Shown here: positions 14,888 to 22,131 of the stretch, piece after piece | Numbering within the stretch: position 1 is the first letter of the stretch | Layout of the letters: the number at the start of each line of letters is the position of its first letter | Origin: Prolixibacteraceae bacterium | GTDB taxonomy: Bacteria > Bacteroidota > Bacteroidia > Bacteroidales > Prolixibacteraceae | Direction of reading: 5' to 3' | DNA length: 22,131 nucleotides | Assembly: GCA_017998095.1 (NCBI GenBank) | Contig: JAGODU010000059.1 | Location: forward strand, 1-22,131 | The notes under the pieces: model-generated | Seen by the model: only the letters and a program-made list of their open reading frames with translations | Databases searched by the model: none | What the model was told of the DNA's origin: nothing | Translations under genes and position numbers: made by a program

Positions 14888-16135
14888 ATGATACATAACA
14901 ATGAAAAAACGATGACATTGCAATACGTGGCAATGTCTTTTTTATTTCCCGGTCTTTTCTTTATGATTTCGTTGGCTGAAAATACATGGTTGTGCTCCTT
15001 GAGTCAGATAATAGGCTGGATCAATATAATAATGGCAACTATTGTTGTCCTTACGACGTACAGAAACCAGATACTGTTATTTGCTTTGTTAGGTCTTTTT
15101 GTTTTATTGAAAATGTTCAATATTCTTTACAATAATGAGTTGCTGGTACAATATATAATAGTCCAGAATCTGCTTTATTGTCTTGCAGGTGCGGCAATAG
15201 TATATCGGAATAGAATCAGTATGATTTACAAACAGTTGTTAATCATTTGCTTAATAAATCTTGTATTCATGACTATGCAGGTATTGGGAGTTGGAGAGTG
15301 GATAAATTTTTTAGCAACCCATGCAGGCGCAGAAACAAAAGTGCCCGAATCTGTTTTTTTTGCCATCCCGGGTGAATTTATCTATAGGCTTTATCAGGGG
15401 AGACCGGCCGGTTTAACCTCATCAAATTTATATGTGTCATTATTGATTGTTTTTGGTTTTGCTTTCCACCTGGCCTATGAAAGGTCAAGTAAATTGATGG
15501 CTTTTATAATATCTTCAATGGTTGTTTTAGCAATGTCAAAACAGGTGTTCTTAAATATACTGATACTCTTTATGCTATCATGCATAATCGGCACACGGAG
15601 AAAAACAAAAATTATATTATTATTACTGATAGTCATCTTTTCTTTATATGCAATGCTATTACCGGGATTGCTATATGAAAACTTATCTCTGGAAACAGTT
15701 CAAAGAAGTATTTTTCTCCGGCTGAAATCGTTTTTTCCATTTATTTCGGATATGCTTGATAATCTGGCTGTTTTTCATAGTATCAAGTCATACACAAACA
15801 AATTTATACTTTCAGAAGTCAGTGAAACATCAGGTTATACAGTTTTTCTAAAAATGGGCAACATTTTTCTCTTCCTATACTTTTTTCTTATTCTTCTATT
15901 TATTATCAGGGTGCGTATTATTCATGTTAATAATTTATTTCTCCAAAGGTTGATTTATTTTGGACTTGTGAATTTGCTGTTGTTTCCATTATCACAGAAT
16001 ACATGGGCATTGACTTTATTTTGGTTTATAAATGGATTTGTTTTTTTTCCAGTATTCAGAATACTCCAGCCTAATATGGGGGAGTTCAGAAATCCAGGTA
16101 ATGCGAAATTAAATTACCATCTTGTAACTGAATAG
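14888..16135 (+). CDS. Polytopic membrane protein, O-antigen polymerase/ligase-like (Wzy/WaaL type)
   Basis: The 415 residues form about ten hydrophobic segments with few soluble parts. One larger loop lies at about 135-180 and contains RPAGLTSSN (172-180), which resembles the RxxGxxxxPN-type loop motif of O-antigen ligases and polymerases. Wzy and WaaL proteins share topology rather than sequence, so the two roles cannot be told apart. Presence inside the repeat-unit cluster favours the polymerase, which joins lipid-linked units at the periplasmic face. Composition is extremely AT-rich, as usual for wzy genes. The ATG at 14888 is preceded by a weak AAGG-like site. No other polymerase or flippase is visible in the window. 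Confidence 0.72.
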   Translation: MIHNNEKTMTLQYVAMSFLFPGLFFMISLAENTWLCSLSQIIGWINIIMATIVVLTTYRNQILLFALLGLFVLLKMFNILYNNELLVQYIIVQNLLYCLAGAAIVYRNRISMIYKQLLIICLINLVFMTMQVLGVGEWINFLATHAGAETKVPESVFFAIPGEFIYRLYQGRPAGLTSSNLYVSLLIVFGFAFHLAYERSSKLMAFIISSMVVLAMSKQVFLNILILFMLSCIIGTRRKTKIILLLLIVIFSLYAMLLPGLLYENLSLETVQRSIFLRLKSFFPFISDMLDNLAVFHSIKSYTNKFILSEVSETSGYTVFLKMGNIFLFLYFFLILLFIIRVRIIHVNNLFLQRLIYFGLVNLLLFPLSQNTWALTLFWFINGFVFFPVFRILQPNMGEFRNPGNAKLNYHLVTE

Positions 16136-16221
16136 TTTTATAACATTTTAATAATTATTTTATTATGATTCAGCAGAATGGTCGATAAGGACAGTTTTAC
16201 TCAATTATTATTGGTTTCTAA

Positions 16222-17241
16222 ATGATTATAGTATATTTATTGATAACATTTTTAGTAGCATGTGGATTGACATACTGTATACGCATATATGCGTTAAGGA
16301 ATAATATTATCGATGTGCCCAATACGCGAAGTTCACACTCTATGCCGACACCTCGGGGTGGAGGGTTATCCATTGTACTGGTATATTTGGCTGTGCTGGC
16401 CGGATTGATGTGGTCGGGAACGCTTCCTTTCAGGATTGGCGGGCTGTTCTTTTTGGCAGGAGGGATTGTCGCATCGGTCGGTTGGTGGGATGATCATGGA
16501 GATGTTCATGCGGCGGCGCGCCTTGTTGTGCATCTGGTATCATCAGTACTTGTGGTTGCGGCAATTGGAGGTTTACCCGCATTCATTGCCTGTGGATCAA
16601 TAATTACATCAGGGTGGTTTGGCAGTATTTTTGCCGTGATCGCTCTGGTGTGGATATTGAATCTATACAACTTTATGGATGGAATCGATGGCATCGCTGG
16701 TGTTGAGGCTGTGACTTCAACAATGACGGCAGGTCTTTTATTGTTTTTTGTTTTTGGCTTAAAGGATGCAGCTATGCTGCATTTTTTTTTGTCGGCTGCG
16801 GTAACGGGCTTTTTAGTATTGAATTTTCCGCCCGCTAAAATATTTATGGGAGATGCGGGCAGCGGTTTTTTAGGCATAATGCTTGGTGCTTTAGCCCTAT
16901 ATAGCGCTTCTCTTTTTCATCGGATGCTCTGGGTGTGGCTGATCCTACTCGGTGTTTTTATTGTGGATGCAACCATGACTTTATTACGCCGTCTATTACG
17001 CAGAGAAAAAGTGTATGAGGCACATCGGAGTCATGCCTATCAGAATGCATCGCAATATTTTAGAGGGCATAGACCGGTGACATTATCAGTGGCAGTAATT
17101 AATACAATATGGCTTGCGCCATTGGCCTGTTTGACTGCAATGGGATTGATAGATGGCATTGTAGGATTAATAATTGCTTATCTCCCTTTGGCGCTATTAG
17201 CATGGCGATTTGAAGCAGGGAATTCACAGAATTGTAAATAA
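16222..17241 (+). CDS. Polyprenyl-phosphate sugar-1-phosphate transferase (WecA/WbpL/MraY family)
   Basis: This integral membrane enzyme starts repeat-unit assembly by transferring a sugar phosphate from a UDP-sugar to undecaprenyl phosphate. Its 339 residues form about ten membrane segments with the family motifs. These are SSHSMPTPRGGG near residues 36-47, NFMDGIDG (150-157) with Asp153 and Asp156, MGDAGSGF (209-216) with Asp211, and HRSHAYQ (the carbohydrate-recognition loop) near residue 270. The NxxDGIDG form and the neighbouring WbpM-type gene resemble WbpL-type enzymes, which use UDP-N-acetyl-fucosamine or quinovosamine. WecA-like use of UDP-GlcNAc is the alternative. It lies after an 86-base AT-rich gap following the Wzy-like gene. 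Confidence 0.9.
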   Translation: MIIVYLLITFLVACGLTYCIRIYALRNNIIDVPNTRSSHSMPTPRGGGLSIVLVYLAVLAGLMWSGTLPFRIGGLFFLAGGIVASVGWWDDHGDVHAAARLVVHLVSSVLVVAAIGGLPAFIACGSIITSGWFGSIFAVIALVWILNLYNFMDGIDGIAGVEAVTSTMTAGLLLFFVFGLKDAAMLHFFLSAAVTGFLVLNFPPAKIFMGDAGSGFLGIMLGALALYSASLFHRMLWVWLILLGVFIVDATMTLLRRLLRREKVYEAHRSHAYQNASQYFRGHRPVTLSVAVINTIWLAPLACLTAMGLIDGIVGLIIAYLPLALLAWRFEAGNSQNCK

Positions 17242-17260
17242 TTGAACAATATTAATATTC

Positions 17261-17289
17261 TTGACATCAAAATGCTTTGATTATTGAAT
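17261..17289 (+). promoter_or_regulatory. Candidate promoter for the WbpM-like gene
   Basis: A perfect TTGACA at 17261-17266 is followed after 17 bases by TTGAAT at 17284-17289, which matches the -10 consensus at four of six positions. The next gene starts 89 bases further on. The -10 overlaps the inverted repeat at 17281-17308, which could serve as an operator. Confidence 0.35.
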
Positions 17290-17308
17290 TAATAAAATAA
17301 TTCAATAA
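17281..17308 (+). repeat. Perfect 11-base inverted repeat overlapping the candidate -10
   Basis: TTATTGAATTA (17281-17291) and TAATTCAATAA (17298-17308) are perfect reverse complements around a six-base loop. There is no T-run, so a terminator is unlikely. A binding site for a dimeric regulator or an RNA stem in the leader are possible readings; AT-rich chance cannot be excluded. Confidence 0.45.
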
Positions 17309-17378
17309 GATCATTTATTAACGATATCGACTATTCGCCATAGCCGATGAGTTTTCTTTTATAGGATTAGATACCTTC

Positions 17379-19328
17379 ATGAAATACATTTATCCAATCA
17401 GCCGCAGAAAATTTCTTTATATAGGGTTAGATATTGTTATAATTCTAGGGGCTTTCATCGTTTCTTATTTAATGCGATTTTATCCCTCTTTCTTTAATAA
17501 TATTGAATTACTATCAGGCGGTATCTTCTCTGTACTTGTTATTTCATATATTATCTCTTTTTATTTGTTGCAGATTTACCGTATAATGTGGGCTTTTTCA
17601 AATATTAATGATATTTATCGTATAGTTGCCGCTAATTGTATTGGTTTCATTACCTTTTTAAGCATAATTGCCCTTCTTCACATTCCCTATTCCCGTATAA
17701 TCGTTATTCTTTCCTTTTTTATTATATGCGGTGGAACAATTTTCTACAGAGTATTAATACGTGACTATTTTCACCGTGTTTTTCATAGAATTAATGAGAA
17801 AAACTCTCAACCGGATTTGCTGAATGGAAAAATCGAGGGAGAAATTGAACGAAAAGATAAAAGAATACTTATTATCGGTGCCGGAGAAGCGGGCAGAACG
17901 CTGTTTTCAGAATATACACGCCGGGGTATGGCCCAAAATGTTATCGGTTTTTCAGACGATAGTTCCTTTAAAATCGGCAAGATGTTAAACGGCAAAATGA
18001 TTTATGGGCCTATTGATAATTTGAAATCGTTGATTGTAGAAAAAGAGATAACCGAGATTGTTGTTGCTATCCCCTCGGCCAGTTCAGAGGTTATTAATAG
18101 AATTATCCAAAATATCGGACAGGATTTTTCTAATATTCCAATCAAAGTGCTGCCTTCTATCATTGAAATGGTGGATAAGCGGCCTCTTATATCGGCGCTG
18201 CGAAAGATTGGAATTTCCGACCTTATAGGCCGGGAAGAAGTTAAAGTCAATAGTGAAGTGATCAAACAGGAGTTTCTTGATAAAACCGTCCTTGTGACCG
18301 GTGCGGGAGGAAGCATAGGCTCGGAGATATGCCGGCAGATATTAAAATTCCGGGCTAAACGTATTGTCATGGTGGGCAGGGGAGAGTATGCCATATACAA
18401 TCTGGTTAAAAGCATAACGGAAACCTGCAAGTTTCTTGATTATTATCCAGAAGTTGTGTACCGTATCGCCGATGTTAAGGATAAACGGCTCCTTGGGGAA
18501 ATATTTCAAGAATACCATCCGCAAATCGTTTTTCACGCGGCAGCACATAAACATGTACCGCTCATGGAGTATAATGAAATAGAGGCTTTGCAGAATAATG
18601 TTTTTGGAACACATAATGTAATAGATCTTTCACATCAGTATAAGGTGTCACGGTTGGTGATCATTTCGACTGATAAAGCAGTTCGACCGGTTAATATTAT
18701 GGGGGCGACAAAAAGGCTTGCTGAACTGGCCGCTCTTTATTATCGCCGTAAGCACAATTTAAATGTTTCTATTGTTCGATTTGGGAACGTTGTGGGGAGC
18801 CGGGGGTCGGTGATTCCACTATTCCAGGAACAGATAGAACATGGCGGTCCTGTTACAGTAACTCATCCCGATGTTGTGAGATATTTCATGTCAATACCTG
18901 AGGCTTCTCTACTGGTTATCAATGCCTGCGCCCTGTCAAAAGGCGGGGAGATCTTTGTGCTCGATATGGGGAAGCAGTACAGAATTCTGGATATTGCAAA
19001 AAATCTTATCGAGTTATATGGACTTCGGGTCGGCGTGGATATCGATATCGTATTTACCGGTCTACGGCCGGGGGAGAAACTCTACGAGGAGCTTCATTAT
19101 AAAAGTGAAAATCTTCTCAATACAAATAACAGCAAGATATTTGTCCTTGATGGAATAAATAATGATGTAAGCATGAAAAGCATTGAAAATTTATTAAAAA
19201 CAGGGATAGGACACTTTTTGGGGATGAATAGTAAAGATATCAGGCAATCAATAAATGAGATTATTGGCGAATATGATTATTCCTCCTCATTAAATAATAA
19301 TGATGAATCCCATAGATTGGTCTGCTGA
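17379..19328 (+). CDS. UDP-GlcNAc 4,6-dehydratase-type protein (WbpM/PglF/CapD family)
   Basis: The 649 residues match full-length WbpM/PglF. Four N-terminal membrane segments lie within about residues 14-125. A CoA-binding-like Rossmann domain follows with IIGAGEAG near 165, then the catalytic SDR domain with VTGAGGSIGS near 306. The catalytic part has STDKAVRPVN followed by Met441 and Lys445 (MGATK), the Met-x3-Lys variant characteristic of WbpM-type dehydratases in place of Tyr-x3-Lys. Known members convert UDP-GlcNAc to UDP-4-keto-6-deoxy-GlcNAc, the precursor of FucNAc, QuiNAc and bacillosamine. The gene follows a WbpL-like transferase, as in Pseudomonas O-antigen loci, and ends 82 bases from a convergent wzz-like gene. 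No aminotransferase is present, so a FucNAc or QuiNAc-type product is favoured over bacillosamine. Confidence 0.92.
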   Translation: MKYIYPISRRKFLYIGLDIVIILGAFIVSYLMRFYPSFFNNIELLSGGIFSVLVISYIISFYLLQIYRIMWAFSNINDIYRIVAANCIGFITFLSIIALLHIPYSRIIVILSFFIICGGTIFYRVLIRDYFHRVFHRINEKNSQPDLLNGKIEGEIERKDKRILIIGAGEAGRTLFSEYTRRGMAQNVIGFSDDSSFKIGKMLNGKMIYGPIDNLKSLIVEKEITEIVVAIPSASSEVINRIIQNIGQDFSNIPIKVLPSIIEMVDKRPLISALRKIGISDLIGREEVKVNSEVIKQEFLDKTVLVTGAGGSIGSEICRQILKFRAKRIVMVGRGEYAIYNLVKSITETCKFLDYYPEVVYRIADVKDKRLLGEIFQEYHPQIVFHAAAHKHVPLMEYNEIEALQNNVFGTHNVIDLSHQYKVSRLVIISTDKAVRPVNIMGATKRLAELAALYYRRKHNLNVSIVRFGNVVGSRGSVIPLFQEQIEHGGPVTVTHPDVVRYFMSIPEASLLVINACALSKGGEIFVLDMGKQYRILDIAKNLIELYGLRVGVDIDIVFTGLRPGEKLYEELHYKSENLLNTNNSKIFVLDGINNDVSMKSIENLLKTGIGHFLGMNSKDIRQSINEIIGEYDYSSSLNNNDESHRLVC

Positions 19329-19410
19329 CAAATAATGCCGATGAGCCGGTTCCAGGATTGGTGATAAAAAGTTATTAATAATATCCGATAATTTCAAACA
19401 AAAGGTAGAA

Positions 19411-20250
19411 TCAATTTTTTTCAGTTCGTTCCTTCATTTCCCGCCCTATTGCCAACATGTATTCGATAAAATAAATCAAGATAATGCTAAAAAATAAAGA
19501 AGCTGTAAAGGCAAAGGCTGTTTTAAGTAGGATTCTTTTGCCTGGTGACGGGTCCGGAGCGGAAGGTTCGTAGGGTTCGAGTGTGTATGATGTGGGATAT
19601 TTTTGATTTTCATACATTAATTTCATTTTGATATAGTTGTTATTCACATATACTGCCATTTTCTTGATTTCAGCCAGTTCTATCTGGGCTTGTTTGATAG
19701 CATTGGCATATAGCGGGTGGTGCTTTTCGATAATATAATTTCCGATTATTTGAGCTATTTCTTTAGATCCCTGTGCGTGTGGTGTTTGTACGGAAATGTC
19801 AAGCGTTTGATTGGTTGCTTTAATAATTAGTGTTAAAATAAATTTATTATTTTTATGTATAACATTTGCAATAAAGTGATACATATGAACTTGAGATATG
19901 TTATCAACAGTAACGAAATTGGTCTTGGATGGTGTTCTAATTTCACTTATTGTATAACCCTCACTTCGAGAGGTCGCACTTATTCCTGTTATCAGTGAGT
20001 TAACTATCATTTCTGGAGACTGGACGTGAAAAGTGCCAACAGTTCCGATTTTTAATACTGCTTTTGCTGTATATGTAATTGGAGGGCCCGGAGAGAATTT
20101 TACATATAAAAAGGTGGTCACGGTAATTAATACTACCATGGACGTTATGAGCCATTTCCACCGCATTAACTTAATAAATATTTCACTGAGATCAATTTCT
20201 CCATCATCTTGATTTATCTTGTTTGTTTTAATATTTTGTTTCTTTGCCAT
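19411..20250 (-). CDS. Wzz-like polysaccharide chain-length determinant (PCP family)
   Basis: Transcribed on the minus strand, this 279-residue protein has two membrane segments (about 33-51 and 243-264) flanking a periplasmic domain. The N-terminal DLSEIFIKLMRWKW and the Pro-rich SAPDPSPGKR just before the second segment are typical of Wzz/PCP co-polymerases. These proteins set the number of repeat units added by Wzy. At 279 residues it is shorter than many Wzz proteins, and it has no C-terminal tyrosine-kinase domain. The start is supported by AAGGAAA just upstream on the minus strand. It is the only gene here facing the other way, converging on the WbpM-like gene, so it has its own promoter. 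Confidence 0.82.
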   Translation of the reverse strand: MAKKQNIKTNKINQDDGEIDLSEIFIKLMRWKWLITSMVVLITVTTFLYVKFSPGPPITYTAKAVLKIGTVGTFHVQSPEMIVNSLITGISATSRSEGYTISEIRTPSKTNFVTVDNISQVHMYHFIANVIHKNNKFILTLIIKATNQTLDISVQTPHAQGSKEIAQIIGNYIIEKHHPLYANAIKQAQIELAEIKKMAVYVNNNYIKMKLMYENQKYPTSYTLEPYEPSAPDPSPGKRILLKTAFAFTASLFFSIILIYFIEYMLAIGREMKERTEKN

Positions 20251-20623
20251 TATATTTCCTTGTGAAAGAATAAATTAATATTACAGAAAAGTATTAAGAA
20301 GATTCTTCTTATGCAGACTCTTTTTGCCAAATAAAAATTCTATTTAATTATTAGCGGATTATTTCTATGTTTATATTACAACAACCAACTTGAAAAATAT
20401 AGCTCTGTCAATACTTTTTCAAATAATCTACATATGTATTGTAAATCCTGTCATTGAATTCGGAATTGCCGCAACTACTCTTTAACATGCTCCACTTTTT
20501 TTAAACCACATTCAATTAATTCTTTTAAAATTAAACGTTATTGCAATTATTGATCTAAAGCACCTTAAATTATAAATCAAAAATCTCTATTAATTTGTTC
20601 ATGCCAACATTTATATAAAGAAT
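20251..20623. other. 373-base AT-rich gap between divergent genes
   Basis: No coding frame of note is seen. The gap lies between the start of the minus-strand wzz-like gene and the plus-strand glycosyltransferase gene, so it should hold both promoters. A near-perfect dyad (TAAGAAGA, one base, TCTTCTTA) lies at 20295-20311. A weak plus-strand promoter candidate is TTGATC at 20550-20555 and TATAAA at 20571-20576, with a short 15-base spacer. Base composition changes from AT-rich on the left to GC-richer on the right at its right end. Confidence 0.5.
20295..20311. promoter_or_regulatory. Possible operator dyad upstream of the wzz-like gene
   Basis: Two eight-base arms, TAAGAAGA and TCTTCTTA, are exact reverse complements with one base between them. 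The dyad ends 45 bases upstream of the minus-strand wzz start, the right place for a regulator site. With a one-base loop it cannot fold as an ordinary RNA hairpin, so a DNA-binding site is the better reading. Confidence 0.3.
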
Positions 20624-21796
20624 ATGAAGCTAAAATCCGCCTACATCGACCACTCCTACCACAAGATCACCGGATCGACCCGCTTTTTCATCGATCTTCT
20701 CTCCGCCGCATTCCGGGTGGATGTGTACTGGGACGAATCGTGGAACGGCGGCCCTCCAGTGAACCTGGCAAAGATCGCCGAAGGGAATTACGATGCCATA
20801 GTTTTTTTTCAGACCATGTATCCTCCTTATCTGCTTGATGTTCTGAATTGTGATAACATCATATGCATACCCATGTATGACAATGTTTATGCCATGGATG
20901 ATTCTTTCTGGTCCCGGTATCGGGATAAGGCCCGCTTCATCTGCTTTTCGTCATCACTCCATGAGAGGCTCTCCAGTCTCGGGCTTCGATCAAGATGTAT
21001 CCAATATTTCATGCCGCCTTATCGGGGGAACGGAATTCCTGACTTTGCCAGCCTGAAGGGATTCTTCTGGCAGAGGCAGCACGATATAACATGGAAAGAG
21101 GTGAACAGGCTCATCAAAAAAACGGAATTCTCAAAGTTCTATATCCATGGAGCGATTGATCCCGGGTTTGAATTTTATCCTCCTTCAAAAAGGGAGATCG
21201 CTCGATATAATATCTCAACATCCGCCTGGTTCCAGAGCAAAAATGACTTTACTGACGTTTTAAAGGACTGCAATGTGTTTTTCACCTCCCGCCGGTACGA
21301 AGGGATCGGCATGTCCTTCATCGAGGCGATGACCATGGGTCAGTGCGTGGTAGCTCCCGACAGTCCGACCATGAACGAGTATATCGCCAATGGTGAAACC
21401 GGGTTGCTCTATGATATTGATAATATCAAGCCCATCGATTTAAGCAACGCCGCTGCAATGGGCAGCCGCGCCAGGGAATATTGCGCGGAGGGGTTCCTCA
21501 GGTGGAACAGGGACAGGGATGCACTGCTGGAATTCATGTATTCTTTTTCTAAAAGAGGGCGCTCAAGGGAGAAGGGAAAGAATAAGGGCTCCGATGAGAC
21601 AGCTGAGGGAAAAAGAAGAGCATTGTTGTATTCGACCTTGCAGGAGCAGTACACACACTCGGAATCCATGAAAAAGGATAATGAAAGGCTCAATGCGGAA
21701 TTGAAAAACACGGTATCCAGTTATTCATTTCGCATTGGGACCATGGTCCTGGCGCCGGTAAAAGCCGTGATCGGTCTTATGAAAAAAATAATTTGA
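20624..21796 (+). CDS. GT4-like glycosyltransferase with a C-terminal coiled coil
   Basis: The 390-residue protein is a GT-B glycosyltransferase. The C-terminal half has the E-x7-E motif Glu226 to Glu234 in YEGIGMSFIEAM, then VVAPDSPTMNEYIANGETGLLYD as in GT4 members. The N-terminal half (YIDHSYHKITGSTRFFIDLL) is not the usual GGxxR/N type, so the acceptor differs from that of the other GT4 enzyme. After a basic, Ser-rich linker (about 312-335) comes a probable short coiled coil (about 338-368) and a hydrophobic tail, which could tether it to the membrane or a partner. The gene is clearly GC-richer than the cluster to its left. The ribosome-binding site before the ATG is weak. The galE-like gene begins 12 bases after its stop. 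Confidence 0.75.
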   Translation: MKLKSAYIDHSYHKITGSTRFFIDLLSAAFRVDVYWDESWNGGPPVNLAKIAEGNYDAIVFFQTMYPPYLLDVLNCDNIICIPMYDNVYAMDDSFWSRYRDKARFICFSSSLHERLSSLGLRSRCIQYFMPPYRGNGIPDFASLKGFFWQRQHDITWKEVNRLIKKTEFSKFYIHGAIDPGFEFYPPSKREIARYNISTSAWFQSKNDFTDVLKDCNVFFTSRRYEGIGMSFIEAMTMGQCVVAPDSPTMNEYIANGETGLLYDIDNIKPIDLSNAAAMGSRAREYCAEGFLRWNRDRDALLEFMYSFSKRGRSREKGKNKGSDETAEGKRRALLYSTLQEQYTHSESMKKDNERLNAELKNTVSSYSFRIGTMVLAPVKAVIGLMKKII

Positions 21797-21808
21797 TTAG
21801 GTCTGACA

Positions 21809-22131
21809 ATGAACTCCACTGAAACCATTCTCATCGTCGGCGGCGCCGGCTACATCGGCTCCCACATAAACAAGTCCCTCACTCAAAAAGGGTACCGGAC
21901 CATTGTCGTTGACAATCTTGTGGCCGGCCACCGTGAGTTCGTGAAGTGGGGCGAGTTTCATATGTGCGATCTTAGCGATATGGACGCGCTCCGAGCCGTT
22001 TTCGTAGGGCGCGGCATATCAGCGGTGATGCATTTCTGCGCTTTTACGTTTGTGGGCGAGTCTGTGGAGAATCCGCAGAAATATTACCAGAACAACGTGG
22101 CGAACACCCTCAATCTCCTCCGGGTGATGCG
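21809..22131 (+). CDS. galE: UDP-glucose 4-epimerase-like protein, cut by the window end
   Basis: The first 107 codons are present. The NAD-binding GGAGYIG (11-17) and the segment MHFCAFTFVGESV with NPQKYYQNNV match GalE, which interconverts UDP-glucose and UDP-galactose (or the N-acetyl forms). The catalytic YxxxK lies beyond the window and could not be checked. The ATG at 21809 follows an AGG site and lies 12 bases after the glycosyltransferase stop. GC content is among the highest in the window (about 58% in a 60-base sample), so the gene may belong to a conserved flank rather than the variable cluster. Confidence 0.85.
   Translation, partial: MNSTETILIVGGAGYIGSHINKSLTQKGYRTIVVDNLVAGHREFVKWGEFHMCDLSDMDALRAVFVGRGISAVMHFCAFTFVGESVENPQKYYQNNVANTLNLLRVM

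Overview
The window is most of a surface-polysaccharide (O-antigen or capsule type) biosynthesis locus from a Gram-negative bacterium. The evidence is a CMP-Kdo-synthetase-like enzyme, a polyprenyl-phosphate sugar-1-phosphate transferase, a WbpM-type nucleotide-sugar dehydratase, a Wzy/WaaL-like membrane protein, a Wzz-like chain-length regulator and several glycosyltransferases. Base composition is uneven: some stretches are very AT-rich (down to about 25% GC in 60-base samples) and others exceed 50% GC. This is typical of mosaic O-antigen loci. The sequence alone does not identify the species. I see no tRNA, rRNA, CRISPR array or intact insertion sequence.

Layout. (1) 1-573: 3' part of a methyltransferase-like gene with a broken 5' frame at the window edge and a run of nine C. 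(2) 610-6813: a sugar-acid cassette of HpcH/HpaI-type aldolase, KdsB-like cytidylyltransferase, zinc-ribbon SAM methyltransferase, a gap with a terminator-like hairpin and a good promoter, then Gfo/Idh/MocA oxidoreductase, SIS (GmhA-like) isomerase, D-2-hydroxyacid dehydrogenase and inositol-monophosphatase-like phosphatase. (3) 6876-9872: NodB-like deacetylase, GNAT-type acyltransferase and a GT2 glycosyltransferase. (4) 9873-10049: a gap that seems to hold the first 17 codons of a lost glycosyltransferase. (5) 10050-16135: NAD-dependent epimerase/reductase, GT4 glycosyltransferase, radical SAM enzyme, membrane GT2 and Wzy-like membrane protein. (6) 16222-19328: a WbpL-like initiating transferase and a WbpM-like 4,6-dehydratase, the latter with a possible promoter and operator of its own. 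(7) 19411-20250, minus strand: Wzz-like chain-length protein. (8) 20251-20623: AT-rich gap. (9) 20624-22131: a GC-richer segment with a glycosyltransferase and the start of galE.

How the genes work together (inference). WbpM makes a 6-deoxy-4-keto sugar nucleotide. The epimerase/reductase at 10050 may reduce it, and WbpL loads the product onto undecaprenyl phosphate. The glycosyltransferases extend the unit, the Wzy-like protein polymerises or ligates it, and Wzz sets chain length. The deacetylase and GNAT may swap N-acyl groups.

The most interesting part is the 610-6813 cassette. It supplies one enzyme of the right general chemistry for each step of the Kdo pathway: isomerase, aldol condensation, phosphatase and CMP activation. 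The aldolase and phosphatase come from families unrelated to KdsA and KdsC, and two additional dehydrogenases are present. I propose that it makes an unusual CMP-activated 3-deoxy-ulosonic acid. Neither the matching glycosyltransferase nor a Wzx flippase is visible in the window.
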